The notes beneath the pieces are model-generated. The model searched no databases, was not told where the DNA came from, and saw only the letters and a list, made by a program, of their open reading frames with translations. From NCBI RefSeq assembly GCF_000737695.1, contig NZ_JPRM01000036.1, positions 101,197-165,196 on the forward strand: a DNA stretch of 64,000 bases, read 5' to 3'. The position numbers and the translations under genes were made by a program. Origin of the DNA: Flavobacterium hydatis. Its GTDB lineage: Bacteria > Bacteroidota > Bacteroidia > Flavobacteriales > Flavobacteriaceae. Positions 50,920 to 59,349 of this stretch are shown here, one piece after another (within the stretch, counting starts at the first letter, position 1; the number at the start of each line of letters is the position of its first letter).

Positions 50920-52110
50920 ATGAAAAAAATATTTTTGTTTTTATTGTTAGCAGTATCATTTACTGTTACTGCTCAAAAAACATATTCTATAGAAAAGCCA
51001 TTGCAACTAAATACAGTTAATGAAGGTGCTAAATCTGATAGTGTATTAGTAAGAGGTACTGATAAAATTGTAAAGTATGTTCCAAGAAGTGAGTTTGGAG
51101 GAGGAAGTGTTACCGATTTAAATTATTTGGCTTCGCCAACTAATGGAACTATTTTGTCAAGTTCAGGAACTCCAGCAACAGTACCGTTGGCAACTACAGT
51201 AAATGCTGGTTTGTTTTCTCCTGCGGAAAAGATGAATTTATCGAACGCTATTCTAACTAGTGGAGATCAGACAAAAGTAGGAACACTCTCGATGACAAGA
51301 AATGGAACAAACAATACATATTTACTTTTAAATACTTCAATAGGAGGGGTTTTAAATGTTGCCAACAATGTGGGTTCACTTGGGGATGGAGCCGTGTTTT
51401 TAAATCAAAGTGTATCAGGTAATGCAGTAAGAGTTGATTTAAATGATACAGGTGGAGGACTAATGATTAGTAATGGACCTTTTTCAAATGGTATACCATT
51501 CACAGTAAAGAATAATAGTCTTACAACCTCTTTTATTGATAAATTGGGGAATATTACAGGAAATTCATTTGTAAAAGCAGGGGGAACTGCGGGGCAGTTT
51601 TTAAAGGCTAATGGAACAGTAGACAGTAATAGCTATATAGCGGCAATTGGAGGGGTAATAGCTTCAAGGTTAACTCATACAGTTACGAATTCGTCAGCAA
51701 TGGAACTAATGAATAATTCAACTAGTTATGATGTGCCATCTATTAAAATAACAAATGCTAGTAATAACATAGGATTAGATGCCGCGGCTATGTCAATATG
51801 GTCTAGTGGAGTCAATAGTAATAATGTAGGGATCAGAATACATACTAGAACCATTGCGCCTGGATTGAGTGTAAGAGGAATAAATAGTGGAGATATATTG
51901 ATTGAAGGAATGGACAACTTGACCAGAACTTTTTTATTAAATAAATTGGGGGAGGTAAAAGCCAAAAGTTATAATGTTAACTCTTTAAATATTCCCCCAT
52001 TGTCAGCTACAGATACTGGAGTATTAGGAGAAATTAGAATTACTGCTACACATATTTATGTTTGTATTGCAACAAACACTTGGGTAAGAACAGCATTGGC
52101 AACCTGGTAA
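50920..52110 (+). CDS. tail fibre-like protein with Sec signal peptide (array member 1)
   Basis: A 396-residue protein. Residues 1-18 look like a Sec signal peptide ending in TAQ. The following block TYSIEKPLQLNTVNEG...VPRSEFGGGS is the same N-terminal module as in the three next genes. The middle is Gly/Ser/Asn-rich beta repeat sequence typical of fibres, and the C-terminus (TDTGVLGEIRITATHIYVCIA) resembles a fibre tip. A signal peptide on a cytoplasmically assembled tail protein is unusual. The protein might instead be a secreted relative of the fibres. Confidence 0.7.
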   Translation: MKKIFLFLLLAVSFTVTAQKTYSIEKPLQLNTVNEGAKSDSVLVRGTDKIVKYVPRSEFGGGSVTDLNYLASPTNGTILSSSGTPATVPLATTVNAGLFSPAEKMNLSNAILTSGDQTKVGTLSMTRNGTNNTYLLLNTSIGGVLNVANNVGSLGDGAVFLNQSVSGNAVRVDLNDTGGGLMISNGPFSNGIPFTVKNNSLTTSFIDKLGNITGNSFVKAGGTAGQFLKANGTVDSNSYIAAIGGVIASRLTHTVTNSSAMELMNNSTSYDVPSIKITNASNNIGLDAAAMSIWSSGVNSNNVGIRIHTRTIAPGLSVRGINSGDILIEGMDNLTRTFLLNKLGEVKAKSYNVNSLNIPPLSATDTGVLGEIRITATHIYVCIATNTWVRTALATW

Positions 52111-52187
52111 TGTATTTATGGTAAAGAATAGTTGAATAAGATAAAATTTACTGATAGGCTACATTTAACTCCAAACAATTAAAATAA

Positions 52188-54074
52188 ATGAAAGAGATTA
52201 CAAAAAAAGAATCATCAACAGATACTTACAAAATAAATAAACCTTTAAAACTAAACACCATAAATAAAGGAGAGCCAGTAGATAATGTATTGGTTCACGA
52301 CGCAAATAATGAAATAAAATCTGTTCCCAGAAGTGAGTTTGGTGGAGGCTCACAGAGTTTTCAGGATGTAGTTACCAAGAGTACTGTAGATATGGGAGGA
52401 ACGGCAGTTGCTTCTGTAGAGGATCCTATAGATGCTACAAAAAGAGGAGCTCTTATAGTAGGAAAAACTGACGGAGTAAATATGGGGGCAGTTATAACAT
52501 CATCTACGTCAACTTCAGTAGGAAGTTATATTACAGAAATGGGAAAGATAAAAATGATTCAATCTACCCCAGATGGAACTATAAAAACCGAATTGAAAAT
52601 AAATGAGCCTAAGGTTGCATCAAATATATATGTGCCTGCTCCAGATGTGGCTGGTGATTATATTTTAGCAACAACACAAGATATTAGTTTAGATAAAGCG
52701 GCAGCGATTGGCTCTACTATAACTGATAAAGAAGTTATATTTAATACTACTGCAACTGATATTAAAACCTCGATTACTAAAGAGGGAGTTCTTATTTTAG
52801 AAAATGGAATTAATGATTTAGGTCCTACCGAATTAAAAACTTTAATTGGTAAAAATAGTATTACAATTACAGAAAAAGGTTTTCGTGAAGAAGGAGGAGG
52901 ATCTGAGGGAGGGGTTACTTTGGCAAGAAAAAACGATGCTAATTTTTCTAGTAATACTGTTATAAAACCTACTGAAACTGAAACTTTAATAGACAAAAAA
53001 AGTATTACAATTACAGAAAAAGGTTTTTTAAGAGATGATGGAGAGACTAAGGTTTTAATTAATAAAAACAATGTTAGTCTTTCCCGAATAAATCCTACGG
53101 AAAGCGAAATTAATGAAATTGGATTAGATGCAGATGAATGGAATCTTTATACTTATCAAGGTGATAGAGGTTTTAATGCAAATCCTTTTCGTTTTGCTTT
53201 TTCAGAAGGAAGACATAATGTATCATTCATGTTGGATGGTCCTATAAATCAAACTACTCAAGTAAGATTTAATCCATTAGGAGGTGATGTTACTTACGAA
53301 GATTCTTTTAAAACAATCAATGGAAAAAGTATTGTAGGTAGTGGAGATATTGTATTGTCTGCAACTGGTGAATTTAAAACAATCAACGGTCAAAGCATTA
53401 TTGGTACTGGGAATATTGCAGTGTCTGCAACCGGTGATTTTAAAACAATCAATGGTCAAAGCATTGTAGGTACTGGGAATATTACTGTTACTGGTACTCC
53501 AGTAGCATCGACTTTTCAAGATATATTAAACGCAGGAAAAGTCAGTACAACTTCAGGTCAAGATCATCACTTTCAGCTCAGAAGTCAGTTTTATGATGGA
53601 GGACCATATCACGATATGACTTTTAAAAGAAACTCCATAAGATTAGAATTTGGCGGCGGAGGATATGTTTTTGATGAGGAAGGAATATATCCGGTTAGAA
53701 ATTTAGCTTCATCATTTGGGTATGGAGGATTTGCTCTCACAAGTGGTGGAATAAGTTTTAAAACGAATCCTATAGGTGGAATGGCTACAATTAAATCAGA
53801 TAATTTAACTAGTAACTATACATTTCAATTACCAGGAAACATAGAAGTAGGAGGAACGCAAACTCTTGCAACAACAAATGATATTGCAGCGTATGTGGCT
53901 TCAAGAACTGTTATAAATTCAACTACGACTTTGTTAACATCGGCAGATTTAAATACGACTTATCCAACAGCAACAGCAGGATTTAGAGTTATGGCACTAA
54001 ATATACCATCGGAAAAAGTAATTTATGAGAAAATTGCTAACGGTTGGATTAAAACAGTAGTTTCAGTTTTATAA
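52188..54074 (+). CDS. tail fibre-like protein (array member 2)
   Basis: A 628-residue protein. The N-terminal module (about 1-50) is MKEI...TYKINKPLKLNTINKGE...VPRSEFGGGS, shared with members 1, 3 and 4. The middle has two copies of an SITITEKGF block and three 22-residue FKTINGxSIxGxGxI repeats (53307-53504). The C-terminal part differs from the other members. The gene is preceded by the same short leader as members 3 and 4. It is probably a receptor-binding fibre. Confidence 0.75.
   Translation: MKEITKKESSTDTYKINKPLKLNTINKGEPVDNVLVHDANNEIKSVPRSEFGGGSQSFQDVVTKSTVDMGGTAVASVEDPIDATKRGALIVGKTDGVNMGAVITSSTSTSVGSYITEMGKIKMIQSTPDGTIKTELKINEPKVASNIYVPAPDVAGDYILATTQDISLDKAAAIGSTITDKEVIFNTTATDIKTSITKEGVLILENGINDLGPTELKTLIGKNSITITEKGFREEGGGSEGGVTLARKNDANFSSNTVIKPTETETLIDKKSITITEKGFLRDDGETKVLINKNNVSLSRINPTESEINEIGLDADEWNLYTYQGDRGFNANPFRFAFSEGRHNVSFMLDGPINQTTQVRFNPLGGDVTYEDSFKTINGKSIVGSGDIVLSATGEFKTINGQSIIGTGNIAVSATGDFKTINGQSIVGTGNITVTGTPVASTFQDILNAGKVSTTSGQDHHFQLRSQFYDGGPYHDMTFKRNSIRLEFGGGGYVFDEEGIYPVRNLASSFGYGGFALTSGGISFKTNPIGGMATIKSDNLTSNYTFQLPGNIEVGGTQTLATTNDIAAYVASRTVINSTTTLLTSADLNTTYPTATAGFRVMALNIPSEKVIYEKIANGWIKTVVSVL
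53307..53504 (+). repeat. three tandem 66-bp repeats in fibre gene
   Basis: Units start at 53307, 53373 and 53439, each encoding FKTING(K/Q)SI(V/I)G(S/T)G(D/N)I and a linker. A related single unit occurs in array member 4 (DFKTINGNSIIGVGDI, near 56420). Confidence 0.8.
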
Positions 54075-54088
54075 AAATGATTTTAAAA

Positions 54089-54201
54089 CCAAAAAGAATG
54101 CTGAACTATAGTGGTGTCGTTTTTCCTCAATAAATTTAATCCTTATAAGAAAGATTAGTAATAAATTAAAAGATACACTAACATTCAGTATTCCTTTTTG
54201 G
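54089..54201. repeat. spacer with long inverted arms between fibre genes
   Basis: Arms CCAAAAAGAATGCTGAA (from 54089) and TTCAGTATTCCTTTTTGG (54184-54201) are complementary except for one mismatch and one extra base, with about 77 bases between. It may be an RNA hairpin or the footprint of a small inserted element. The spacer has no ORF. Confidence 0.45.
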
Positions 54202-54268
54202 TAGAATGTTTTGATATATGTATTAGTAGTAATGATAAAATAATATTCTTAAAAATAATTACAGAATT

Positions 54269-54320
54269 AACTCTAAACAATTTGAATAAATGAAAGAGAT
54301 TGCAAAAACAGAATCATTAG
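54269..54320 (+). repeat. repeated leader plus start of fibre gene, copy at member 3
   Basis: 52 bases, 21 before and 31 after the ATG, identical to 55881-55932. A diverged version precedes member 2 at 52168-52220. Confidence 0.85.
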
Positions 54321-55828
54321 CTGATACTTATAAAATAAATAAGGCTTTAAAATTAAACACATTAAACGAAGGAGAACCAACAGATAATGTTTTGGTTCAT
54401 GGAGTGGATAATGAAGTGAAATCTATTCCCCGAAGTGAGTTTGGAGGAGGAAAACCGGATACTTTGCAAGAAGTAGTAACTCAGAGTACAATTGCAAATG
54501 GAGCAAATTATGCTAAGGCAGAATTGATAGACTCAACATTGTCTAGAAGTTCAGGGTTGTTATTAACGGCATTTAATAGTACTAATGAAGCTTTGTTAGG
54601 TACTACGACGGGAATTTATAATACAAAAAATGGATCGGTTAACGGAGAAATTTATCTTTCAAAACTGAATAAATCTACAGGCGCTGAGACTCGACTAGAA
54701 TTTGCTGATCCTACAGCCAATGGAACAGCAGTTTGGAGTTTACCTGCTAAAGAAAAAGGAGCTTATGTTTTAGCATCTACATCAGATTTAGAAGCAAAGG
54801 CTAATATAACATCATTAACTCCTGGTAGGATACCTTTTACGTCTTCTTCTAATACATTGTCTGATAGTTCTAAACTGTTATGGGATGATGCTTCGAGTAA
54901 ATTAGAAATAAATGGGTACAGACCTACTTTGTCATTTAGAGAACCTTTAAATAAGTATGGATGGGATATTACTAATGGTAGCTTAGGCAGTGGTACTTTG
55001 CTTATAAGAAGTAAGGAAGGCAAACGTATGTTACTTATAGAAAATCCAGATAGTCCAAATTCAGTAACACAACCTAAATTGGCTATTGGTAATTTTCCAG
55101 GAAGTATTCCTGTTGAAGCTCAGCTATATGTATATGGTGGACATAATGGAGCAAATATAGATGCCAGAGGTTCTGAAATTGCCGATGAGGCAAATATCGA
55201 CTTAGAGGGAAGTGATTGGGAAACATATCCTAGTTCTCTAGGGTTTAGTTATTTTGGCGTAAAATATTCGCATGGCGGGACTATATTAGGTTACGATAAA
55301 GTAAATAAAGGAGTTATTAGGTGGGGGGGCAATGCCCAACCTATTATTGCAAGTTTAAATGATAAACCTATCATATTCGGAGTAAAAGACATTGAGATAT
55401 TTAATGTAAATTCATCAGGACTAGAATACAAATCGGATTTTAGTTTATTAAATGCTTCTAATCCGAGATGGCTAGTTGATAAAGAATATGTAGACAATAA
55501 ATTTCAAACTAAAACTCCTTATAAGTCATATGTAGCTCTTTTGACACAAACAGGAACAAATGCTCCTGTAGCGACAGTATTAGAAAATACTTTAGGTAAT
55601 ACAATTGTTTGGTCTAGAAGCAGTGCAGGGGTATATCATGGAACTCTTGCTGGAACTTTTATTGTGGGCAAGACGACTATGAGTGCTTCAGTCACAACAT
55701 CAGGTTCTTCGGTAGCATCAGGAACTACGCTTAATATAGCAGCTATAAGTACTCAAAAGGTAGATACATTAGTTTCAACAGATGGACAATTAGTAAATTC
55801 TATGGTAGAAATAAGAGTGTATTCATAG
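54290..55828 (+). CDS. tail fibre-like protein (array member 3)
   Basis: A 512-residue protein with the shared N-terminal module (MKEIAKTESLADTYKINKAL...NVLVHGVDNEVKSIPRSEFGGG). After about residue 60 it diverges: PDTLQEVVTQS..., then a segment shared in type with member 2 and 4 (SLPAKEKGAYVLASTSD), a region with NTLSDSSKLLWDDAS and a different C-terminus (SMVEIRVYS). The leader and N-terminus are almost identical in DNA to member 4. Probable receptor-binding fibre. Confidence 0.75.
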   Translation: MKEIAKTESLADTYKINKALKLNTLNEGEPTDNVLVHGVDNEVKSIPRSEFGGGKPDTLQEVVTQSTIANGANYAKAELIDSTLSRSSGLLLTAFNSTNEALLGTTTGIYNTKNGSVNGEIYLSKLNKSTGAETRLEFADPTANGTAVWSLPAKEKGAYVLASTSDLEAKANITSLTPGRIPFTSSSNTLSDSSKLLWDDASSKLEINGYRPTLSFREPLNKYGWDITNGSLGSGTLLIRSKEGKRMLLIENPDSPNSVTQPKLAIGNFPGSIPVEAQLYVYGGHNGANIDARGSEIADEANIDLEGSDWETYPSSLGFSYFGVKYSHGGTILGYDKVNKGVIRWGGNAQPIIASLNDKPIIFGVKDIEIFNVNSSGLEYKSDFSLLNASNPRWLVDKEYVDNKFQTKTPYKSYVALLTQTGTNAPVATVLENTLGNTIVWSRSSAGVYHGTLAGTFIVGKTTMSASVTTSGSSVASGTTLNIAAISTQKVDTLVSTDGQLVNSMVEIRVYS

Positions 55829-55880
55829 TTAATAATTAAAAATTATGAGTGCCATTAATTAAGAGTTAAGGCAAAAGATT

Positions 55881-55932
55881 TAACTCTAAACAATTTGAAT
55901 AAATGAAAGAGATTGCAAAAACAGAATCATTA
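55881..55932 (+). repeat. repeated leader plus start of fibre gene, copy at member 4
   Basis: Identical over 52 bases to 54269-54320. The identity includes untranslated leader, so it is not explained by protein constraint alone. Confidence 0.85.
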
Positions 55933-57465
55933 GTAGATGCATATAAAATAAATAAACCTTTAAAGTTAAACACAGTAAACAAAGGTGAATCAATAGATAA
56001 TGTTTTGGTTCATGGCGTGGATAATGAAGTGAAATCTGTTCCTAGGAGTGAGTTTAGTGGAAGTTCTCAAACAATTGACAAAGTATTAGAAGCAGGGAAT
56101 ACGGCAGTAGATAAATGGCTTACAATAAATAGTTATGCGGGACAGCCAACAGTGTCTATTGTGCATGGACGTTTTGTATCACTTTATAATAATTTTACAG
56201 GAGATAAGGCATCTTTGCAAAATAATCAACTGTTTGTTTCAGACAAAGAAGATACAGTAAGAACGACGATATTCAATAATGGTATTCAGTTTGATAACCC
56301 ACAGAAACGTGCTACTTTAATGGCAAATCCAGACTCTGAACTTTTATCAATAGGTAAGGTATTATTACCGCCTATTGCAAATGATTCAAGTGTAAAGACT
56401 TTAACAGCAACAGATGATTTTAAGACTATCAATGGGAATTCTATAATCGGAGTAGGAGATATAACTATTGAAGGAGGTGGAGAGATTCCAACATTACAAG
56501 AAGTTTTTGCAAAAACACCAAACTCAACTTACGGCGCATATAGCGCAAATGATAGAGGAGCAAAGACTCAATTTGTAATCGGTGTAGATGATGGAGGTTT
56601 TCAGGAAGCAAGAATTGATGGAGCGGTAGCGGTAAGTAGCAAATCTGGTAGTCTAGGCGTGTATAATGGAGAGGTTAATTTTTCTCAATACTCTAATGGA
56701 GGGCAATCGTCATTAAGTTTTACTGCACCTATTGCGACGGGTGGAGCTGCTAATTTTAAGATTCCAGCTAAATTGACGGGAGATTATATATTAGCAACTA
56801 CGGATGATGTAAATACTAAACTAACTCAAAATAATGGAATAACTACTAATTCTCAAGTTTATGCCAAGCAGTCTGATGGAAGTCAAACAATGCTTAATAT
56901 TTCTGATGTATCTATATCAAGTAATATAAATCAAGTTTTAGAGGTAGGGGATTTAGCGACAGATAAGAGGATGCAATTCGATAGTACCGAAGAGACTACG
57001 TTAAGTACTAGCATATCTCATGGAGGAATGCGTGTAAATGATTCAGATTTAGGGATGAGTTCTTCAATGGATGCTTTTCAGATTGGCATAGGTGACGCTG
57101 CTAATAGTAGATTAATTTACTTTAATGCAGGTGAAGGTATAGTGATGCAACAAAATGGGCGATTTTGGGCTAGGTTAGCATCTAATAATATGACCAAAGG
57201 TGTATATATAGAATTACCTAGTGTTAGTGGTACCCTTGCTGCATCTGTTAATGGAAATGTAGCCGATATATATGGTGCTATTACAGTTCCACTTGCAGTA
57301 GGTAATTCTACTACTTCTGCCTTAAACTTATCGACTTTAAATACTATCTACCCCTCAGTAGTAGTTGGATATAGAGTGCAATGTATGAGTATAGTAGGCG
57401 GAGGTTTAATTTATGAAAAAACTTCAACCGGGTGGATTCAATATCCAATCACAACAGTTCTTTAA
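55903..57465 (+). CDS. tail fibre-like protein (array member 4)
   Basis: A 520-residue protein with the shared N-terminal module (residues 1-50, ending VPRSEFSGSS). It has one FKTINGNSIIGVGDI repeat, a segment IPTLQEVFAKTPNSTYGAYS, and a C-terminal region (LNTIYPSVVVGYRVQCMSI...YEKTSTGWIQYPITTVL) that resembles the end of member 2 (LNTTYPTATAGFRVMALNI...YEKIANGWIKTVVSVL). So the tip domain is shared between 2 and 4 but not 3. Probable receptor-binding fibre. Confidence 0.75.
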   Translation: MKEIAKTESLVDAYKINKPLKLNTVNKGESIDNVLVHGVDNEVKSVPRSEFSGSSQTIDKVLEAGNTAVDKWLTINSYAGQPTVSIVHGRFVSLYNNFTGDKASLQNNQLFVSDKEDTVRTTIFNNGIQFDNPQKRATLMANPDSELLSIGKVLLPPIANDSSVKTLTATDDFKTINGNSIIGVGDITIEGGGEIPTLQEVFAKTPNSTYGAYSANDRGAKTQFVIGVDDGGFQEARIDGAVAVSSKSGSLGVYNGEVNFSQYSNGGQSSLSFTAPIATGGAANFKIPAKLTGDYILATTDDVNTKLTQNNGITTNSQVYAKQSDGSQTMLNISDVSISSNINQVLEVGDLATDKRMQFDSTEETTLSTSISHGGMRVNDSDLGMSSSMDAFQIGIGDAANSRLIYFNAGEGIVMQQNGRFWARLASNNMTKGVYIELPSVSGTLAASVNGNVADIYGAITVPLAVGNSTTSALNLSTLNTIYPSVVVGYRVQCMSIVGGGLIYEKTSTGWIQYPITTVL

Positions 57466-57481
57466 ATTAAAATCAAAAAAC

Positions 57482-57823
57482 ATGACCAAATTTTTAAACC
57501 TTATACTTGGTACAACCGATGTACCAACCTATTTAGCAGGATTATTTTTTGCCTTAATAGGATTAGCATTTTATTACAAAGGAAAAATTGCCAAACGTGA
57601 TAAAGCTTCGGGTAATACACCATATTATTTTTCATTATCTTTTTTTACCCAGGATAATTTAGTTGAACTTGCATTTTCAATCCTGGCTATTTTTTTAACG
57701 CTGCGTTTCTCGGTAGAATATTTTGGCGTAGATGTCACAATGTTTTATGCGCTCGGAATTGGCTGGACATTACCAAAAGTAATTGCCTTTATGTATAAAA
57801 TCCAGGATAAAGCACGAGAATAG
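57482..57823 (+). CDS. small membrane protein, holin candidate
   Basis: A 113-residue protein from ATG 57482. The longer frame starts inside the fibre gene. Three hydrophobic segments are visible (YLAGLFFALIGLAFYY; LVELAFSILAIFLTL; TMFYALGIGWTLPKVIAFM). It is the last gene of the element and the best holin candidate, needed to release the signal-less amidase. Confidence 0.65.
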   Translation: MTKFLNLILGTTDVPTYLAGLFFALIGLAFYYKGKIAKRDKASGNTPYYFSLSFFTQDNLVELAFSILAIFLTLRFSVEYFGVDVTMFYALGIGWTLPKVIAFMYKIQDKARE

Positions 57824-57858
57824 ATTTTCATTTATTTTAAATTTTAAGTTGACATACT

Positions 57859-57908
57859 CAAGACCATCGGAGGCTTTATTGCTCTCGATAGTCTTGGGTG
57901 TTTTTTTG
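57859..57908 (+). terminator. intrinsic terminator of the late operon
   Basis: CAAGAC-C-ATCG pairs with CGAT-A-GTCTTG (one internal mismatch), loop rich in T, followed by a T-run from 57901. It ends transcription of the fibre/holin genes. Confidence 0.8.
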
Positions 57909-57936
57909 TTATAATAATTCCTGTTTTTATTTTAAA

Positions 57937-57974
57937 ATGGAAATTTTGATTTAAGAACATGGAAATTTTGATTT
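57937..57974 (+). repeat. two direct repeats ATGGAAATTTTGATTT
   Basis: Identical 16-base copies at 57937-57952 and 57959-57974, six bases apart (22-base period). The spacing of about two helical turns suits paired transposase-binding sites at an element end. A matching inverted set at the left end was not found. Confidence 0.5.
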
Positions 57975-58000
57975 TGCGTTTATAATATTTAAAAAAAAAA

Positions 58001-58087
58001 TGTTTCACGCAGATTTTACAGATTTAAGCAAATCTGCATAGATTAAAAAAATAAATCTGTCTTAATCTGTAGAATCTGCGTGAAACA
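58001..58087. repeat. long inverted repeat with TGTTTCACGCAGATT arms
   Basis: Perfect 15-base outer arms (58001-58015 and 58073-58087), and further imperfect pairing inside (TACAGATTTAAG with CTTAATCTGTAG). It folds into a hairpin of over 25 bp. It looks like a dispersed intergenic hairpin element of the host chromosome. Confidence 0.7.
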
Positions 58088-58187
58088 AAAATTAGTAGAA
58101 ATTAGTGTAATTTGTACCCTTACAATAATTCATGTAAGTTTGTGTAATTGCTTGCAAAAAAACAATGATTAACCAAACAGAATATAA

Positions 58188-59141
58188 ATGAAGTTTTACC
58201 TCTTTATAATTTTACTAATTACCCTTTCGGTAAATGCACAAAATAAGTTAGATTGCTCCAAATGTTCATCAGAACTTATTGATGAAAGCAAACTAGAGAA
58301 CGAAGATATTTATTCTTTGAAGTTATTAAAGAACGAAATTTATGCAAGAAAAGGATATGTATTTTTAAATCCAGAATATGCTAATATTTTCAAGAAATAT
58401 AGTTGGTATAAGCCTGTAAAAGACAATAAGAGTATCGTTTATTCGGATATCGAAATAAAAAATATAGCAATCTTGACACAGCGAATCAGTGAGATTTCTG
58501 AGTTTCTTATGAATGAGCAAAACAGTAAGTACAAAACACTTTCACAAGAAAAAATAAATGAAATCTTTACAAAAGAGAAAAGAAAAGAATTAGGGATAAA
58601 TTTTAATATCTGGAAAGTTTACAATTATAAAGATAAAACAGGCGAGTATTATTTAGTTCTAACCGAAGATAAATTTAAAGAACCGGCTGATGGAGACAAT
58701 TTTAATAATGCCATTAAAGCATTCAATTTTAAAATTGAAAATAACCGTTGGATAAAAACTTTCGAGACCAATGATTTCAAACAGAAAGAAGAAGAAAGTA
58801 TTTGGTTCTGGACAAAGTATATTTATGTAGAAGATTTTGATAATGACGGAATCATAGAGCCAATATTAATTTATGGCACAAACGGATATAACGGATATGA
58901 TGATGGCAGAATAAAAATTCTATTGTATTATAAAGGGAAAAAGATTGCAATTCGAATTCAAAACGGAATTTTAGACGATGAAAGAAATTTTAGTATAGAT
59001 GCCGGATTTTATACAATTCCCAAGAAAATACAAGATAAAATCATAGAACAAATGAAGGCAATGGTCGAAAACGGACATTCGATATTGCCTTACGGATGGC
59101 AAAAAAAGATGGCAAAAAAGATGACTTTTATTCAAGAATAA
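58188..59141 (+). CDS. secreted YARHG-domain protein
   Basis: A 317-residue protein with a signal peptide (residues 1-17, ends VNAQ). The segment LLKNEIYARKGYVFLNPEYAN is the YARHG motif found in extracellular proteins, and the second half contains a DxDxDG-like segment EDFDNDGIIEPILIYG (calcium-binding-like). It is located in the periplasm or outer surface. Its function is unknown. It is transcribed alone, in the direction of the permease gene. Confidence 0.8.
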   Translation: MKFYLFIILLITLSVNAQNKLDCSKCSSELIDESKLENEDIYSLKLLKNEIYARKGYVFLNPEYANIFKKYSWYKPVKDNKSIVYSDIEIKNIAILTQRISEISEFLMNEQNSKYKTLSQEKINEIFTKEKRKELGINFNIWKVYNYKDKTGEYYLVLTEDKFKEPADGDNFNNAIKAFNFKIENNRWIKTFETNDFKQKEEESIWFWTKYIYVEDFDNDGIIEPILIYGTNGYNGYDDGRIKILLYYKGKKIAIRIQNGILDDERNFSIDAGFYTIPKKIQDKIIEQMKAMVENGHSILPYGWQKKMAKKMTFIQE

Positions 59142-59239
59142 GAAAAATAGATTTTAAACTATAAAAAACGAATAAGTAGACTTTTACTACAATGTATTTT
59201 TTTAACTATATAGTTAATAATAAAAGTCAATCAAAAGTG

Positions 59240-59268
59240 TTGCAAAACAAAATCGTTTTATATATTTG
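59240..59268 (+). promoter_or_regulatory. promoter of the permease gene (TTG-N18-TATATTTG)
   Basis: TTG at 59240-59242 and TATATTTG at 59261-59268 match the Bacteroidota promoter layout, about 80 bases before the ATG. Confidence 0.55.
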
Positions 59269-59349
59269 AAATCACGATAATTTTTGCATTATTTGTAAAA
59301 TAAAAGCAAAAAGTTAGAAAGAAATTAATTATTAATAGCAAATACACCT

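Larger units (their letters stand above)
27707..57823. mobile_element. Mu-like transposable element with contractile tail genes but no visible head genes
   Basis: The element holds a leftward recombination/replication operon, a repressor, a MuA/MuB transposition module, lysis genes and a full contractile tail with a fibre array. Shared inverted promoters (32451-32493 and 33907-33949) tie the left and right operons together as one unit. No ORF of the size or motif of terminase, portal, MuF, protease or major capsid occurs. The ends given are those of the outermost genes. The true ends should lie between about 27664 and 27706 on the left and between 57824 and 58000 on the right, but no target duplication could be identified by eye. 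Confidence 0.85.
57824..58187. other. right border region of the element
   Basis: 364 bp without a gene. It holds a terminator (57859-57907), two direct repeats (57937-57974) and a long host-type inverted repeat (58001-58087). The right end of the element should lie here. Confidence 0.6.

Noticed and set aside
50920..57465. Diversity-generating retroelement acting on the fibre genes
   Set aside because: No reverse transcriptase or template repeat is present in the window, and variation between members is in whole segments, not adenine-specific.
58001..58087. Attachment site of the element
   Set aside because: No matching copy lies at the left border; Mu-like elements do not use a fixed core site, and the sequence looks like a host hairpin repeat.
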